From: Ketogulonicigenium vulgare WSH-001
Lineage (GTDB): Bacteria; Pseudomonadota; Alphaproteobacteria; Rhodobacterales; Rhodobacteraceae
NCBI RefSeq assembly: GCF_000223375.1
Contig: NC_017386.1
Coordinates: 186,001-250,000, forward strand
DNA length: 64,000 nt
Direction: 5' to 3'
Shown: piece by piece, positions 1-9,447 of the stretch
Numbering within the stretch: position 1 is the stretch's first letter
Layout of the letters: each line of letters begins with the position of its first letter
Program-made: the position numbers and the translations under genes
Notes under the pieces: model-generated
The model's database searches: none
What the model saw: only the letters and a program-made list of their open reading frames with translations
Told to the model about the DNA's origin: nothing

Positions 1-181
1 CGCCCAGGGCCTGCGACAGCAGCGGCGCGGTCACGCGCGTCACCTGATCGGTCGCGCCCCCTGCCCCCCAGGGCACGATAATGTTGATGACACCGTTCGG
101 CGTCCAATCCTGCGCCTGCGCGCCACCGGCAAAGACGGCGGCCGCAATAATCGCGCTAAAGGCTGTGCTGCGTGTCTTCAT
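1..181 (-). CDS. Tripartite tricarboxylate transporter substrate-binding protein (TctC/Bug family), partial
   Basis: Only the first 60 codons are in the window; the gene runs off the left edge. The start is ATG at 181 with GGAGGAATGAC just upstream. The product begins with a typical Sec signal peptide ending near GAQAQ. It then shows IIVPWGAGGATD, which matches the N-terminal glycine-rich ligand-loop motif of the Bug/TctC periplasmic receptors. Members of this family bind carboxylates or related small molecules for a TctAB membrane carrier. It is divergent from the GntR regulator, and an operator-like site at 241-250 lies between them, so it probably belongs to the same regulon. The ligand cannot be told from this fragment. 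Confidence 0.85.
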   Translation of the reverse strand, partial: MKTRSTAFSAIIAAAVFAGGAQAQDWTPNGVINIIVPWGAGGATDQVTRVTAPLLSQALG

Positions 182-365
182 GTCATTCCTCCCAGAATGA
201 AGTCTGAAGTTGAGTGCGACCTCCATCACACTGAACTTGAATACTAGCATACCATTACTGTATGTTTACATCTGAAAGCGCGTGCTGCAATCCCTGATTT
301 TCGGCTTTTTGCAATAAATCGCGCAGGGCATTATGCTAGCACGCACCATGCGACAGAAGGGTTGA
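182..365. promoter_or_regulatory. Divergent control region between the TctC-like gene and the GntR regulator
   Basis: These 184 bases have no convincing ORF. They hold the operator-like site ATACTAGCAT at 241-250 and a weaker copy, ATGCTAGCAC, at 333-342, about 24 bases before the regulator's start codon. The second position would suit autoregulation. No clear sigma-70 promoter hexamers can be fixed by eye. Confidence 0.55.
241..250. promoter_or_regulatory. CTAG-centred operator-like site 1 (ATACTAGCAT)
   Basis: The core fits ATNCTAGNAT, seen at three other control regions in the first 11 kb (2065-2074, 3812-3821, 10549-10558). With flanks the four sites read G[AT]AT[AT]CTAGNAT. FCD-type GntR regulators usually bind short palindromes of this kind, and one is encoded next door. 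The assignment to that protein is inference. Confidence 0.55.
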
Positions 366-1064
366 ATGATGGTCAGACGACCAGAAGGCGTTAAAGAGAT
401 TGAAGAAATCTACCGCACAGCGCTTGAGGGACTGCAGATTGACTTCAGCCGGGTCATGGGACCGCAGATCTATGATGTGATGCGAAAGCTGGTGGTGCAA
501 AACAGCCTTGCCCCCGGAACCCCGATTTACGAGGCCAAGTTTGCTGAGATTCTAGGCGTTAGCCGCACGCCGCTGCGTGCAGCTTTGCAACAGATGGCCA
601 AAGAAGGGCTGATCGAGACCCGCCCGCAGGTGGGGTCTATCGTCGCACCCGTCGATCCGGAAAAGATCGTCTCGGCCGTTTTTTGTCGCAGCGCGCTGGA
701 AACGGCGGTGGTGCGGCGTCTGGCCGAGCTGCCGCAATTTGATCCAAAGCCCTTCCGCCGCATCCTTGCCGCGCAAGAGGATTTCAGCTCGCGCGATGAT
801 TACATCGGCTTTTTCGAGGTGGACGAGGCCTTTCACGCCCAACTGGCCGAAACCGCTGGCGTGCCCGAGGCCTGGCGCCTGATTCTGTCGAATAAAACCC
901 ATGTCGACCGCGCACGCCTCAGCCTGCAAAGCGCGATCCCCGGACGCGCGGCGGTGGCTTACCGCGAACACCTGGACATTATGGCCGCGCTGGAAAAGGG
1001 CGAGCCCGAATTGGCGGCGCAATATATGGACAAACATGTCCGCTCGGCGTTGGACATCATCTAA
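366..1064 (+). CDS. GntR family transcriptional regulator with FCD ligand-binding domain
   Basis: This 232-residue protein has an N-terminal winged helix-turn-helix at about residues 25-95, with AEILGVSRTPLRAALQQM as the recognition region and a GLIETRPQVGS wing. An all-helical FCD domain follows at about 105-225; its acidic and histidine residues (EVDEAFHAQLAE and the late KHVRSA) fit the usual metal/carboxylate pocket. Regulators of this subfamily commonly control sugar-acid catabolism. The neighbouring uxuA, uxuB, uxaC and ebo genes share a CTAG-centred motif in their control regions, so this is the likely local regulator. Two adjacent ATG codons (366 and 369) could each be the start. Confidence 0.9.
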   Translation: MMVRRPEGVKEIEEIYRTALEGLQIDFSRVMGPQIYDVMRKLVVQNSLAPGTPIYEAKFAEILGVSRTPLRAALQQMAKEGLIETRPQVGSIVAPVDPEKIVSAVFCRSALETAVVRRLAELPQFDPKPFRRILAAQEDFSSRDDYIGFFEVDEAFHAQLAETAGVPEAWRLILSNKTHVDRARLSLQSAIPGRAAVAYREHLDIMAALEKGEPELAAQYMDKHVRSALDII

Positions 1065-1071
1065 GACGGTT

Positions 1072-1097
1072 GCAGCCGCCCCCTGCGGGGCGGCTGC
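1072..1097. terminator. Bidirectional hairpin terminator
   Basis: A perfect 11-bp inverted repeat (GCAGCCGCCCC at 1072-1082, complement at 1087-1097) with a CTGC loop lies between the convergent GntR and TIM-barrel genes. GATTTT follows on the plus strand within a few bases. Position and stem strength fit an intrinsic terminator for both. Confidence 0.75.
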
Positions 1098-1123
1098 GGC
1101 AGATTTTAAGGCGTGCCGCAATC

Positions 1124-2035
1124 TTACGGCGTACCGGTGATATAGGCATAGCTTTCGCAAGCCGAGGTGATGCCATCGGGTTGCGGCTGGTCATTTTCGA
1201 TAAAGAAATACTCGGCCCCGGCCACCTCTGCCTGCGCAAGGATGGTGCCAAAGTCGATAAAGCCTTGGCCGACGGTCGCAAAGGTGGTCGTCTCGACGCC
1301 GTCTGTGGTGACGGTCTGCGCGTCCTTGACGTGGAACGCCGGGAAGCGACCGGGGTTCGCCGCGATCAGATCCAGCGCATTGCCGCCGCCAACCTCGGTC
1401 CAATACAGATCCAGCTCGAATCCGACGGTTTCGGGATTCGTTTCGGCAAACAGCACATCCATACCGGTGCGCCCATCGGCCAGCGCCTCGAATTCCCAAC
1501 CGTGGTTGTGGTAAAGCGGCATGATCCCCGCTTCGTTCAGCGGGCCGCCGGCGTTGTTCAGAATTTCCGCAAAGGCAAGATATTCCGCCTCGGTCTGGGT
1601 CGCGCCTTCGGCCGGGCGGGCCCCGCTGATGCGGACATAGCTTGCGCCCACGGCCTGCGCGGCGGCGATGACCTGATCCAGACGATCGGTCAGATCAGCA
1701 CCGCTGACCCCCAGCGAGGGGACGGCAAAGCCAAGCTCGCTCGACATGGTGACGATGTCGCTGACAGGAATCCCCTGAAAACTCGCGACGCCGCCATCAA
1801 AGTTCGAGAATGAGAATTCGATATTCGGAATACCGCAGGCCGCGACAGCCTCCACCGCGCCGCGTGCATCTGCCGCGATCTGATCGCGGATGGTAAAGGC
1901 AACAAGGCCAATGCGATCAACCGGGATGCCCAGATGGGACATTTCGCTCGATTGTGCAAAGACCGGCGTGGCCATGACGGCAATCGGCGCAGCGCTTGCC
2001 AGAATCAGACCTCTGATTGCGTATTTGAGTTTCAC
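1124..2035 (-). CDS. Secreted sugar phosphate isomerase/epimerase-like TIM-barrel protein
   Basis: The 303-residue product has a signal peptide (residues 1-27, cleavage near TPVFAQ) followed by a xylose-isomerase-like TIM barrel. Family features include GIPNIEFSF near the first strand, LYHNHGWEFE in the middle, VGFELDLYWTEVGG, and HVKDAQ near the end, which supply the usual His/Glu/Asp metal ligands. A GTG start at 2035 is preceded by GAGGAGGGTGTT. Periplasmic versions occur next to sugar oxidoreductases and are thought to isomerise or cleave oxidised sugars. It sits 78 bases downstream of eboB in the same direction and has its own operator-like site at 2065-2074. The substrate is unknown. 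Confidence 0.85.
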   Translation of the reverse strand: MKLKYAIRGLILASAAPIAVMATPVFAQSSEMSHLGIPVDRIGLVAFTIRDQIAADARGAVEAVAACGIPNIEFSFSNFDGGVASFQGIPVSDIVTMSSELGFAVPSLGVSGADLTDRLDQVIAAAQAVGASYVRISGARPAEGATQTEAEYLAFAEILNNAGGPLNEAGIMPLYHNHGWEFEALADGRTGMDVLFAETNPETVGFELDLYWTEVGGGNALDLIAANPGRFPAFHVKDAQTVTTDGVETTTFATVGQGFIDFGTILAQAEVAGAEYFFIENDQPQPDGITSACESYAYITGTP

Positions 2036-2064
2036 AACACCCTCCTCAGAATGTGATAACTAGG

Positions 2065-2074
2065 ATACTAGAAT
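2065..2074. promoter_or_regulatory. CTAG-centred operator-like site 2 (ATACTAGAAT)
   Basis: This copy of the shared motif lies 30 bases before the GTG start of the secreted TIM-barrel gene and after eboB. A partial CTAGGATACTAG direct repeat overlaps it at 2060-2071. It suggests that the barrel gene has its own regulated promoter rather than relying only on read-through from eboAB. Confidence 0.55.
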
Positions 2075-2113
2075 TCGAGTCGCCTCAAAGCGCAAGCTTT
2101 TCCTGCATCCGTT

Positions 2114-3025
<912 letters not shown>

Positions 3026-3041
3026 GTCTTCCTCCAAGACG

Positions 3042-3788
3042 TCAGATCAAATGGGCCCAATCGGCAGCGCTGACACTGCCGGGGATGTCGTATTCTTGCT
3101 GGGCCAAACGCGCCGCCTGACTGCCCTGCAGCGGCGCCAGCAGATCGCGGCGGGTACCGTGCAGATAGGGGGCGACACAGCGCCAGACCTGCACATCCAC
3201 CGCCCGCCCCGCCGCGCGGCGCTCGGCAATATGGTCGAACAGCGTATCCGCCAGCGCAGGGTTTCGCCGCGCGTCTAGGCCCACGATGGGCGTCAGCGAG
3301 GATGAGATGAACAGCGCTTTCAGCACCATATGGTTCCAGCGGTGTTCATCGAACCGCCGCTGCGGCAGCGGTGAATGATGGGCGATCGCCTCGAACACCT
3401 CGCGGATGGAACTGCGCAGGCCCTCGCCCAACTGCCAGTCCAGCGCGGCATCATAAGGCAGCAAGGGCGCCGCGCGATAAAGGCTGATCAGCGCGCCGCC
3501 ATCCGCCGTGCGGCAAAGCGCCTGCATCTGCGCGCCATCCGCGCCGCCACTCAGCAGCAGATAGGCCCGCCCGGCATCGGCCAGCGTCCAGTCCGCAGGC
3601 CGCCACCCCGCCAGCAGATGATCCGCCGCCGCAAGCTCTTGATCCGTCAGCGCAAGGGGCGCTTTGCCCAGACGCCTGCCCTGCTTTGCCAGCGCAAAAT
3701 CAAGGCTACCGCCGCCCTGCAAGCTGTCAACAGGCACCCCCCGCGCCTGCAACCACCCCGCAAGCAAGGTGCAAGCATCCTTCGTCAT
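3042..3788 (-). CDS. eboA: EboA domain protein
   Basis: The 248-residue protein starts at the ATG at 3788, preceded by GGGAGGTCTAGTC. No catalytic fold is recognisable. The conserved patch typical of EboA is present in the C-terminal half: RWNHMVLKALFIS, then LTPIVGLDARRNPALAD. It is probably soluble and helical. It is the first gene of eboA-eboB and divergent from eboF, with a perfect operator-like palindrome at 3812-3821 between them. EboA is known only as a required part of the ebo metabolite-traffic cluster. Confidence 0.85.
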   Translation of the reverse strand: MTKDACTLLAGWLQARGVPVDSLQGGGSLDFALAKQGRRLGKAPLALTDQELAAADHLLAGWRPADWTLADAGRAYLLLSGGADGAQMQALCRTADGGALISLYRAAPLLPYDAALDWQLGEGLRSSIREVFEAIAHHSPLPQRRFDEHRWNHMVLKALFISSSLTPIVGLDARRNPALADTLFDHIAERRAAGRAVDVQVWRCVAPYLHGTRRDLLAPLQGSQAARLAQQEYDIPGSVSAADWAHLI

Positions 3789-3811
3789 GACTAGACCTCC
3801 CGTTTTTAAGT

Positions 3812-3821
3812 ATACTAGTAT
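3812..3821. promoter_or_regulatory. CTAG-centred operator-like site 3 (perfect palindrome ATACTAGTAT)
   Basis: This is the only perfectly symmetrical copy of the motif. It lies in the 63-base gap between divergent eboA and eboF, so one bound dimer could control both promoters. Binding by the GntR protein at 366-1064 is inference. Confidence 0.6.
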
Positions 3822-3851
3822 CCCCATATTGATCTTGGGAAGAGGCGAGAG

Positions 3852-5228
3852 ATGGAAAACGCATTGGTGCTGCTGGTTGTCGGGCTGACACCGGCTATGG
3901 TCGGCGAACACACGCCCAATATCGCGCGGCTGGCTGAGGCGGGCGGGATGCGCCCGCTGCAAACAGTTGTGCCGGCCGTGACCTGCACCGTGCAAGCCAC
4001 GCTGATGACAGGGGAATTACCCGCCGTGCATGGTGCCGTTGCCAATGGCTGGCTGTTTCGCGACACCTATGAGGTCGCGCTGTGGAAACAGTCCGAGACC
4101 CTGCTGTCGGGCGAGACGATCTGGGACGCAGGCAAAAAGCGCGACGCGGGTTTCACCTGCGCAAAGATGTTCTGGTGGTATAATATGCAGACCAGCGCCG
4201 ATTGGTCGGCAACGCCGCGCCCGATGTATCCCGCCGATGGCCGCAAAGTGCCCGACCATTACACCCAGCCCGGCGCACTCAGGGACGAGCTGAACGCCCA
4301 CCTTGGGCCTTTTCCGCTGTTCAACTACTGGGGGCCGACGGCCAGCATCGCCTCGACCAACTGGATCGTGGGCGCGACGCGGCATGTGATGGACAGCCGC
4401 GATCCGACGCTGACCTTGGCCTATATTCCGCACCTCGATTACGACCTGCAGCGGCTGGGGCCGGATCTGGCAAACCCCGATATCCAGCGCGCACTGCGCG
4501 AGGTTGATGCCGCCATTGCCCCGCTGATTGCAGAGGCGCAGGCGCAGGGCCGCGCCGTGATCATCGTGTCGGAATACGGGATCACCCCCGTCCGCGATGC
4601 CATCCACATCAACCGCGCCCTGCGCGAGGCGGGCATGATCGCCTGGCGCGACGAGATGGGGCGCGAGATGATCGACCTGGGCGCATCCCGCGCCTTTGCC
4701 ATGGTCGACCACCAGATCGCGCATATCTATGTCAGGGATGCGGCGGATATCGAGGCTGTCGCCGAATTGGTGCGCGGTCTTGATGGGGTGGAAAGCGTCA
4801 CCGCCGACACAGCCGCCCTCGGCCTTGACCACCCGCGCGCTGGGGAACTCGTCGCGATCAGCGCGCCGGATCGCTGGTTCAGCTATTACTATTGGCTGGA
4901 CGAGGCCAAGGCCCCCGATTACGCCGCCACCGTCGATATCCACCGCAAGCCCGGCTATGATCCGGTCGAGCTGTTCGTCGACCCCGCCCTGCGCGCGGCC
5001 AAGGCGCAGATCATCTGGAAAATCGCCAAGCGCAAACTGGGGATGCGGGGGCTGCTCGACATCATCTCGACCCATCGCAGCGATCTGGTCAAGGGATCGC
5101 ATGGCCGCCTGACCGACCGCCCCGAGGACGGCCCGCTGGTGATCTCGACCCGCGCCGATCTGCTGCCAGAGGGCCCGATGGCATCGACCGCGTTCAAGGC
5201 CTTCGTGCTGGATCACATCTTCGCTTAG
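3852..5228 (+). CDS. eboF: EboF, alkaline phosphatase/nucleotide pyrophosphatase superfamily protein
   Basis: This 458-residue protein has the alkaline phosphatase superfamily layout. TPNIARLAEAGG and VVPAVTCTVQATLMTG supply the nucleophile Thr and first metal-site residues. AYIPHLDYDLQ and IIVSEYGITPV carry later Asp/His/Glu ligands, and HRKPGYDPVELFVDP is near the C-terminus. The whole-length pattern matches the phosphodiesterase-like ebo protein. The start is ATG at 3852 after GAGGCGAGAG. It is transcribed away from eboA and ends 4 bases into the convergent eboC. The substrate is unknown; cleavage of a phosphodiester or pyrophosphate is the expectation from the fold. Confidence 0.88.
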   Translation: MENALVLLVVGLTPAMVGEHTPNIARLAEAGGMRPLQTVVPAVTCTVQATLMTGELPAVHGAVANGWLFRDTYEVALWKQSETLLSGETIWDAGKKRDAGFTCAKMFWWYNMQTSADWSATPRPMYPADGRKVPDHYTQPGALRDELNAHLGPFPLFNYWGPTASIASTNWIVGATRHVMDSRDPTLTLAYIPHLDYDLQRLGPDLANPDIQRALREVDAAIAPLIAEAQAQGRAVIIVSEYGITPVRDAIHINRALREAGMIAWRDEMGREMIDLGASRAFAMVDHQIAHIYVRDAADIEAVAELVRGLDGVESVTADTAALGLDHPRAGELVAISAPDRWFSYYYWLDEAKAPDYAATVDIHRKPGYDPVELFVDPALRAAKAQIIWKIAKRKLGMRGLLDIISTHRSDLVKGSHGRLTDRPEDGPLVISTRADLLPEGPMASTAFKAFVLDHIFA

Positions 5229-6072
5229 GTGCCGCGCACCCATTTTTGCAACCACAGGGTCAGCGGGAAACCGAGCGCCGCAAGCAGCGCGAGGCCCGTC
5301 TGACCCACGCTGGCGATCAGCATGGCATCCAGCAGCGCGATGGCGGCGATCAGCGTCGGGATGGCGCGGCCAAACTGGCGGCGGCGCGCGAAATGCAGAC
5401 CTGTCAGCACCGCTGCGATCAAGGCGAGGACAAAGGGCAGCAACACCGGCATCTGCACCGCCATCCACAGCCCCCAAAGGGGTGCGGCGGCGAGGGCGGC
5501 CAGCGGCCAGATTTGACCCGCACCCTCGGCCTTGGCGAGGTAGGTCAGCCCCATCACATGGGCCATCAGCAGCGCCGCCCCCAGCCACAGGATAGGTGCA
5601 GGCGTGGCGGTCAGCGCGATGGCCGCACCGACATAGACCAGCAAACGGCACCCACCCATCAGCACCGGACCAAAGGCGTTTTCCTTATGCCGCGCATTAT
5701 ACAGCACGATCACACCCGCAAGGCCCGCACCCACCGCGCCGGCAGAAACCATCTGCCCGCCGGCCATCCCTGCGACCGCAAACAGCCCAACCCCCCCGCC
5801 AGCAGCGCAAAGCCCCAGCCGAATACCTCGGGCCGCAGCGCAAGACCCGCCGGGATCGGGCGATAGGGCTGATGCAGCGCGTCATAGGGCGCATCGAACG
5901 CATCGTTCAAAAACATCCCCGCGATATAGGCCAGCGCCGCCGCCGCGATCAGCAGCGCGATCTGCCCGCCCCCCGCCGACGCCCCCGATAGCGCGACGCC
6001 TGCCAAGGCATTGGTCATCACCGTCGGCAGGTTCGACACCCGCCCCAGTTTCAAGGCAGTATTGAGTTTCAT
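5225..6072 (-). pseudogene. eboC: EboC, UbiA-like prenyltransferase, frameshifted
   Basis: The reading frame starts at the ATG at 6072, overlapping the eboE stop as ATGA. It gives MKLNTALKLGRVSNLPTV and the UbiA Asp-rich motif NDAFDAPYD followed by QPYRPIPAG. At a run of seven C on the plus strand (5791-5797) the frame is lost. One extra base in the run would join ...FALLAGG to VGLFAVAGMAGGQMVSAG and give about 282 residues with many membrane helices, the usual UbiA length. As written the protein would end soon after 5710. The cause may be real inactivation, slippage-based on/off switching, or an assembly error. UbiA members move prenyl groups onto small acceptors in the membrane; EboC's acceptor is unknown. 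Confidence 0.85.
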
Positions 6073-7256
6073 GCTTGCAGCTCCGCCCGCACCCAATTCA
6101 ATTCGCGCGCGATGGCATCGGGCAGTGGCTGGTTGCGATAGGCGGCGGGCAGCACATCCCAAGTATAGGTCTCGACCTCGAGATGCGCCGAGATGCCCGC
6201 GCTACGGTGCAGCGCCAATATCTGCCGCAGCATGTCCTGCGTGGTGTCGAACCCGTCCATCTGCGGCAGGAACAGCGGCACATGGAAATGCACGCGCCAT
6301 TCGCGACCCATCGCGCTGTCAATCTCGGCCAGAGCAGCACCGAGGTCAGGCCATTTGCGGGCGCTGCCACCCTCGGCACGCTCGATCACCTGATGCAGGT
6401 AGGTCGGCTCGTCAAAGGGCCGCAGGCGCGCGGCGCTGTCCGGCGTGATCGCCGCAAACCGCAGGGCAGAACTGAGTTGCAGTTTGAAAATCCCGATCCC
6501 CGCCCGCTGCAGCGCTTTGACGCTGCCCGCCGCATCCTCATAGGCCAGCGCGGCGTGACAGACGTCATAGCACAGGCCCAAATGGCGGCGCAGCGCGGTG
6601 GCGGCATCGGTGACCGTCAGGCCAGAGAGCGCGGCAAGGCGATAGGCGGCGGCATCGCTATGCAGATGGGCTCTAAAGAACGCCACCGCCTCGGCCACGG
6701 TTTCCAAGAAGCACCACGGCTCGGGTTCCAGCGCCAGGGTGATGGTCTTGCCGGTGCGGGCGCGCAGCGCCACCAGATGGGCGGTGGCAGTGATCAACCC
6801 CTCGGCCATCGCGGCCTCGTTTCCCTTGGCCCAAGGCGCGAAACTGCCCGGAACAGTGCTGATGCTGCCGGTCTCGACATCATCGGGCAGCAGGGCGGCA
6901 AGAATATCGGCAAGGCGATTGGTATAGGTCAGCCGATCCGCGCTTTGCCAATCGGGGGCATAGACCTGTTCCTTGACCCGCGTGCCGTGAAAATCGCCGT
7001 AAGGAAAGCCATTGATCGTAAAGACATAGGCATTCGCATCGCGCAGATAGGCGCGGAATTCGTCCAGCGCATCGCCACCCGCAAGCTCGGCCGCCGCGCG
7101 GGCCGACAGGCGCAGCCCGATGCCAAAGGGCGCATCGGGCGCGACCTGCGCCTTGATCGGGGGGATGTGATGGCTGAGCGCGGCAAAGGTCTCGGGCCAG
7201 CTTTCGGCGGGGTGGATATTGCTGCAATAGGTCAGATGCGCGCCGCCGATCTTCAT
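6069..7256 (-). CDS. eboE: Metabolite traffic protein EboE (TIM-barrel, xylose isomerase-like)
   Basis: The 395-residue protein begins with IGGAHLTYCSNIHPAESW, the clearest signature of EboE. A TIM barrel of the sugar isomerase/AP-endonuclease type follows, with TLALEPEPWCFLE, GLCYDVCHAALAYED and HFHVPLF supplying Glu, Asp and His ligands at strand ends. It overlaps eboD by 4 bases upstream and eboC by 4 bases downstream, so the three are translationally coupled. EboE is named from cyanobacterial work in which losing the cluster left a pigment precursor inside the cell. Its own reaction has not been shown. Confidence 0.92.
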   Translation of the reverse strand: MKIGGAHLTYCSNIHPAESWPETFAALSHHIPPIKAQVAPDAPFGIGLRLSARAAAELAGGDALDEFRAYLRDANAYVFTINGFPYGDFHGTRVKEQVYAPDWQSADRLTYTNRLADILAALLPDDVETGSISTVPGSFAPWAKGNEAAMAEGLITATAHLVALRARTGKTITLALEPEPWCFLETVAEAVAFFRAHLHSDAAAYRLAALSGLTVTDAATALRRHLGLCYDVCHAALAYEDAAGSVKALQRAGIGIFKLQLSSALRFAAITPDSAARLRPFDEPTYLHQVIERAEGGSARKWPDLGAALAEIDSAMGREWRVHFHVPLFLPQMDGFDTTQDMLRQILALHRSAGISAHLEVETYTWDVLPAAYRNQPLPDAIARELNWVRAELQA

Positions 7257-8425
7257 GCCGCGCCGCCCGCTAAATCATGCGCCGCGGCGATCATGGCGGC
7301 GTGGTCGATATGATGCACCTCGACCCCCTTGCCGATGGCTTTCAGCAGAGTGATGGTCAACTCGCCGCCCAGATGTTCCTGAAATTCGACCAGCCCCGCC
7401 ATTAGCACATCGGTATTCGCCAGCAGCGGATGCTCCAGCGTGAACCCCAGCGCCCGCAGCAGCGCCAGCGCGCGATCCGCCTGCGGGCGGCGGAGCAGCC
7501 CCACGCGCACCGCATAAAGGCAATCCAGCGCCATGCCGATGGCCACCGCCTCGCCGTGGCGCAGGGTGAAACCGCTCATGATTTCCAGCCGGTGCGCGGC
7601 CCAATGACCGAAATCCAACGGGCGCGCGGTGCCGCGCTCGAACGGATCGCCGCCTTGACCGATCTGATGCATATGCAGCTCGGCACAGCGACGGATCATG
7701 TAATCCATCGCATCGGGGTGAAATGCGGCAAGGTCACCCGCCGCTGATTCCAGCCATTCGAAAAAGGCACGGTCGCGGATCAGCGCAACTTTCACCGCCT
7801 CGGCCATACCGGCCCGCTTTTCGCGGTCGGGCAGAATGTCGATGAAATCGAGGTCGTTCAGCACGGCAAAAGGCGGCGCGAATGTGCCAAAGTAGTTTTT
7901 CGCCCCATGCAGATTGACGCCGTTTTTCACGCCCACACCGGAATCGTTTTGCGACAAAACAGTGGTCGGCACGCGGATATGGCGGATGCCGCGATGCGCG
8001 GTTGCCGCCGCCAGCCCCACCGCATCAAGAAAAGCCCCGCCGCCAATCGCCACCACATAGGAATGGCGGTCGATGCCGTGTTCGACCATGGCCTGCTGCA
8101 TGTCCAGCACATGGGTCAGGCCCTGCTTTACCCCTTCGCCGCCGTCCATCACGATGGGCGGGGCGGCCAGTTCCACTTGCAGGGGGTGGCTTGCGACAAA
8201 GCTTGCAATCTCGCCCGGCAGCGCGGGGCGCGCGGCCATCACGCCGCTATCAACGAAAATCAGCAGGCGTTGCGCCTGCGCCGCATCGCCCAAGACCTGC
8301 AACAGCGCGGGATTGCCGGGGCGGAACAGGCGGCGGGTGAACACCACCGGAAACTCGTAATCGACCGCGAATTTCTGCAGGCGCGTCAGCGGATTACGGG
8401 CGTGATCTGGACTGAAATGTTGCAT
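7253..8425 (-). CDS. eboD: EboD, 3-dehydroquinate synthase-like sugar cyclase
   Basis: This 390-residue protein belongs to the dehydroquinate synthase superfamily. The NAD site is seen in AIGGGAFLDAVGLAAATAHRG. SQNDSGVGVKNGVN and GAKNYFGTF line the substrate pocket. Metal ligands are Glu in GMAEAVKVALIRD and His in FGHWAAHRLE and LRHGEAVAIGMALD. The sequence diverges from housekeeping AroB, as expected for EboD, which groups near the sugar-phosphate cyclases. Its start overlaps the stop of the preceding oxidoreductase (TAATG). The likely product is a cyclic polyol or cyclitol-type compound made from a sugar phosphate, but this is inference. Confidence 0.9.
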   Translation of the reverse strand: MQHFSPDHARNPLTRLQKFAVDYEFPVVFTRRLFRPGNPALLQVLGDAAQAQRLLIFVDSGVMAARPALPGEIASFVASHPLQVELAAPPIVMDGGEGVKQGLTHVLDMQQAMVEHGIDRHSYVVAIGGGAFLDAVGLAAATAHRGIRHIRVPTTVLSQNDSGVGVKNGVNLHGAKNYFGTFAPPFAVLNDLDFIDILPDREKRAGMAEAVKVALIRDRAFFEWLESAAGDLAAFHPDAMDYMIRRCAELHMHQIGQGGDPFERGTARPLDFGHWAAHRLEIMSGFTLRHGEAVAIGMALDCLYAVRVGLLRRPQADRALALLRALGFTLEHPLLANTDVLMAGLVEFQEHLGGELTITLLKAIGKGVEVHHIDHAAMIAAAHDLAGGAA

Positions 8426-9447
8426 TATTTGACCCCCTTCGCATCCGCCATCGCCTGCGCCTGCAGCGCAAGGCGCGTCACCGTATGCGTATGCTGGAAC
8501 GTCCCTGCCGCCGTGCCGCGCGTCAGCACATCCTGCCCCAGATCGCGGAAATAGGTCAGCGGCACATCGGAACAGTCGATATGCGTCACCGCGCTATGGC
8601 TGACCCAAAACAGATGATCCGTGCCCGCACGTCCCGCGACATCGACATATTTGCGCAGCTCGATATAACCTTGGGTGCCCAGCAGGGTCAGGCGGCCATC
8701 GCCCCAGTTGGGCAGCGCGTCGGGCGTGTACCAATCCATCCGCGCATAGCCGCGCACATCGCCCGCCTGCAACAGCATCTCGCCAAAATCCTGAAAATCC
8801 GGATCGCCGGGATTGGCGTAATTGGCCGCGCTGGCGCTGATGATCTGCGCGTCATCCGCCCCGGCAAAGGTCAGGAACTGGTCGATCTGATGCGTGCCGA
8901 TATCGCCCAGAATCCCACCGTATAGCGCCCGATCAAAGAACCAATCGGGCCGTGTCTGGCGGTTCAGACGATGCGGGCCCATCGCCAACGTCTGAACCAA
9001 GGTTCCGATCGCGCCGCCTTGCACCAGCTCGAGTGCCTTCAGCACCGAGGGCACCTCGTAGCGTTCGGAGAAATCCACCGACCAGATGCGCCCGGTGGCC
9101 TGAACCACCGCCGTCACCTGTTCCAATTCCTGCGCGGAAATGACGCCGGGCTTGTCCAGCATCACATCCTTGCCGTGCTCCATCGCCGCGATCGCCAGAG
9201 CCGCGCGGGTCTGCGGCGGGGCGGCGATCAGGATCAGGTTAATCTCGGGGTCATCCAGCAGCGCTTGGCGGGCGGTAACGCGAGGCAGATCCGGAAAGCG
9301 TTTCACGAAACCCGCCAGCGGCGCGGGATCGCCATCCGTCCACCAGCCCTTGGCCCGCGCGCCGGTGGCCAGCATCCCCTCGAGCATCCCATAGATATGG
9401 CGGTGATCAATGCCGATCACGCCGATCACGACATCACGGTTAAGCAT
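8425..9447 (-). CDS. Gfo/Idh/MocA family NAD(P)-dependent oxidoreductase (first of two)
   Basis: The 340-residue protein has an N-terminal Rossmann domain with VIGVIGIDHRHIYGML, a non-classical dinucleotide loop, and DVMLDKPGVIS, the K-P dipeptide typical of the family. The substrate domain carries GGILGDIGTHQIDQFLTF, where the GDIGTHQID block supplies the catalytic Asp and His. It overlaps the next oxidoreductase upstream by 8 bases and eboD downstream by 1 base. Family members oxidise or reduce sugars, inositols and sugar acids. Being coupled to eboD, it may act on a precursor or product of the ebo pathway or on uronate derivatives. Confidence 0.9.
   Translation of the reverse strand: MLNRDVVIGVIGIDHRHIYGMLEGMLATGARAKGWWTDGDPAPLAGFVKRFPDLPRVTARQALLDDPEINLILIAAPPQTRAALAIAAMEHGKDVMLDKPGVISAQELEQVTAVVQATGRIWSVDFSERYEVPSVLKALELVQGGAIGTLVQTLAMGPHRLNRQTRPDWFFDRALYGGILGDIGTHQIDQFLTFAGADDAQIISASAANYANPGDPDFQDFGEMLLQAGDVRGYARMDWYTPDALPNWGDGRLTLLGTQGYIELRKYVDVAGRAGTDHLFWVSHSAVTHIDCSDVPLTYFRDLGQDVLTRGTAAGTFQHTHTVTRLALQAQAMADAKGVK

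Noticed and set aside
4017..5651. 544-codon minus-strand frame over eboF and the end of eboC
   Set aside because: Most of it is antisense to eboF. The real eboC is in another frame with UbiA motifs and membrane helices.
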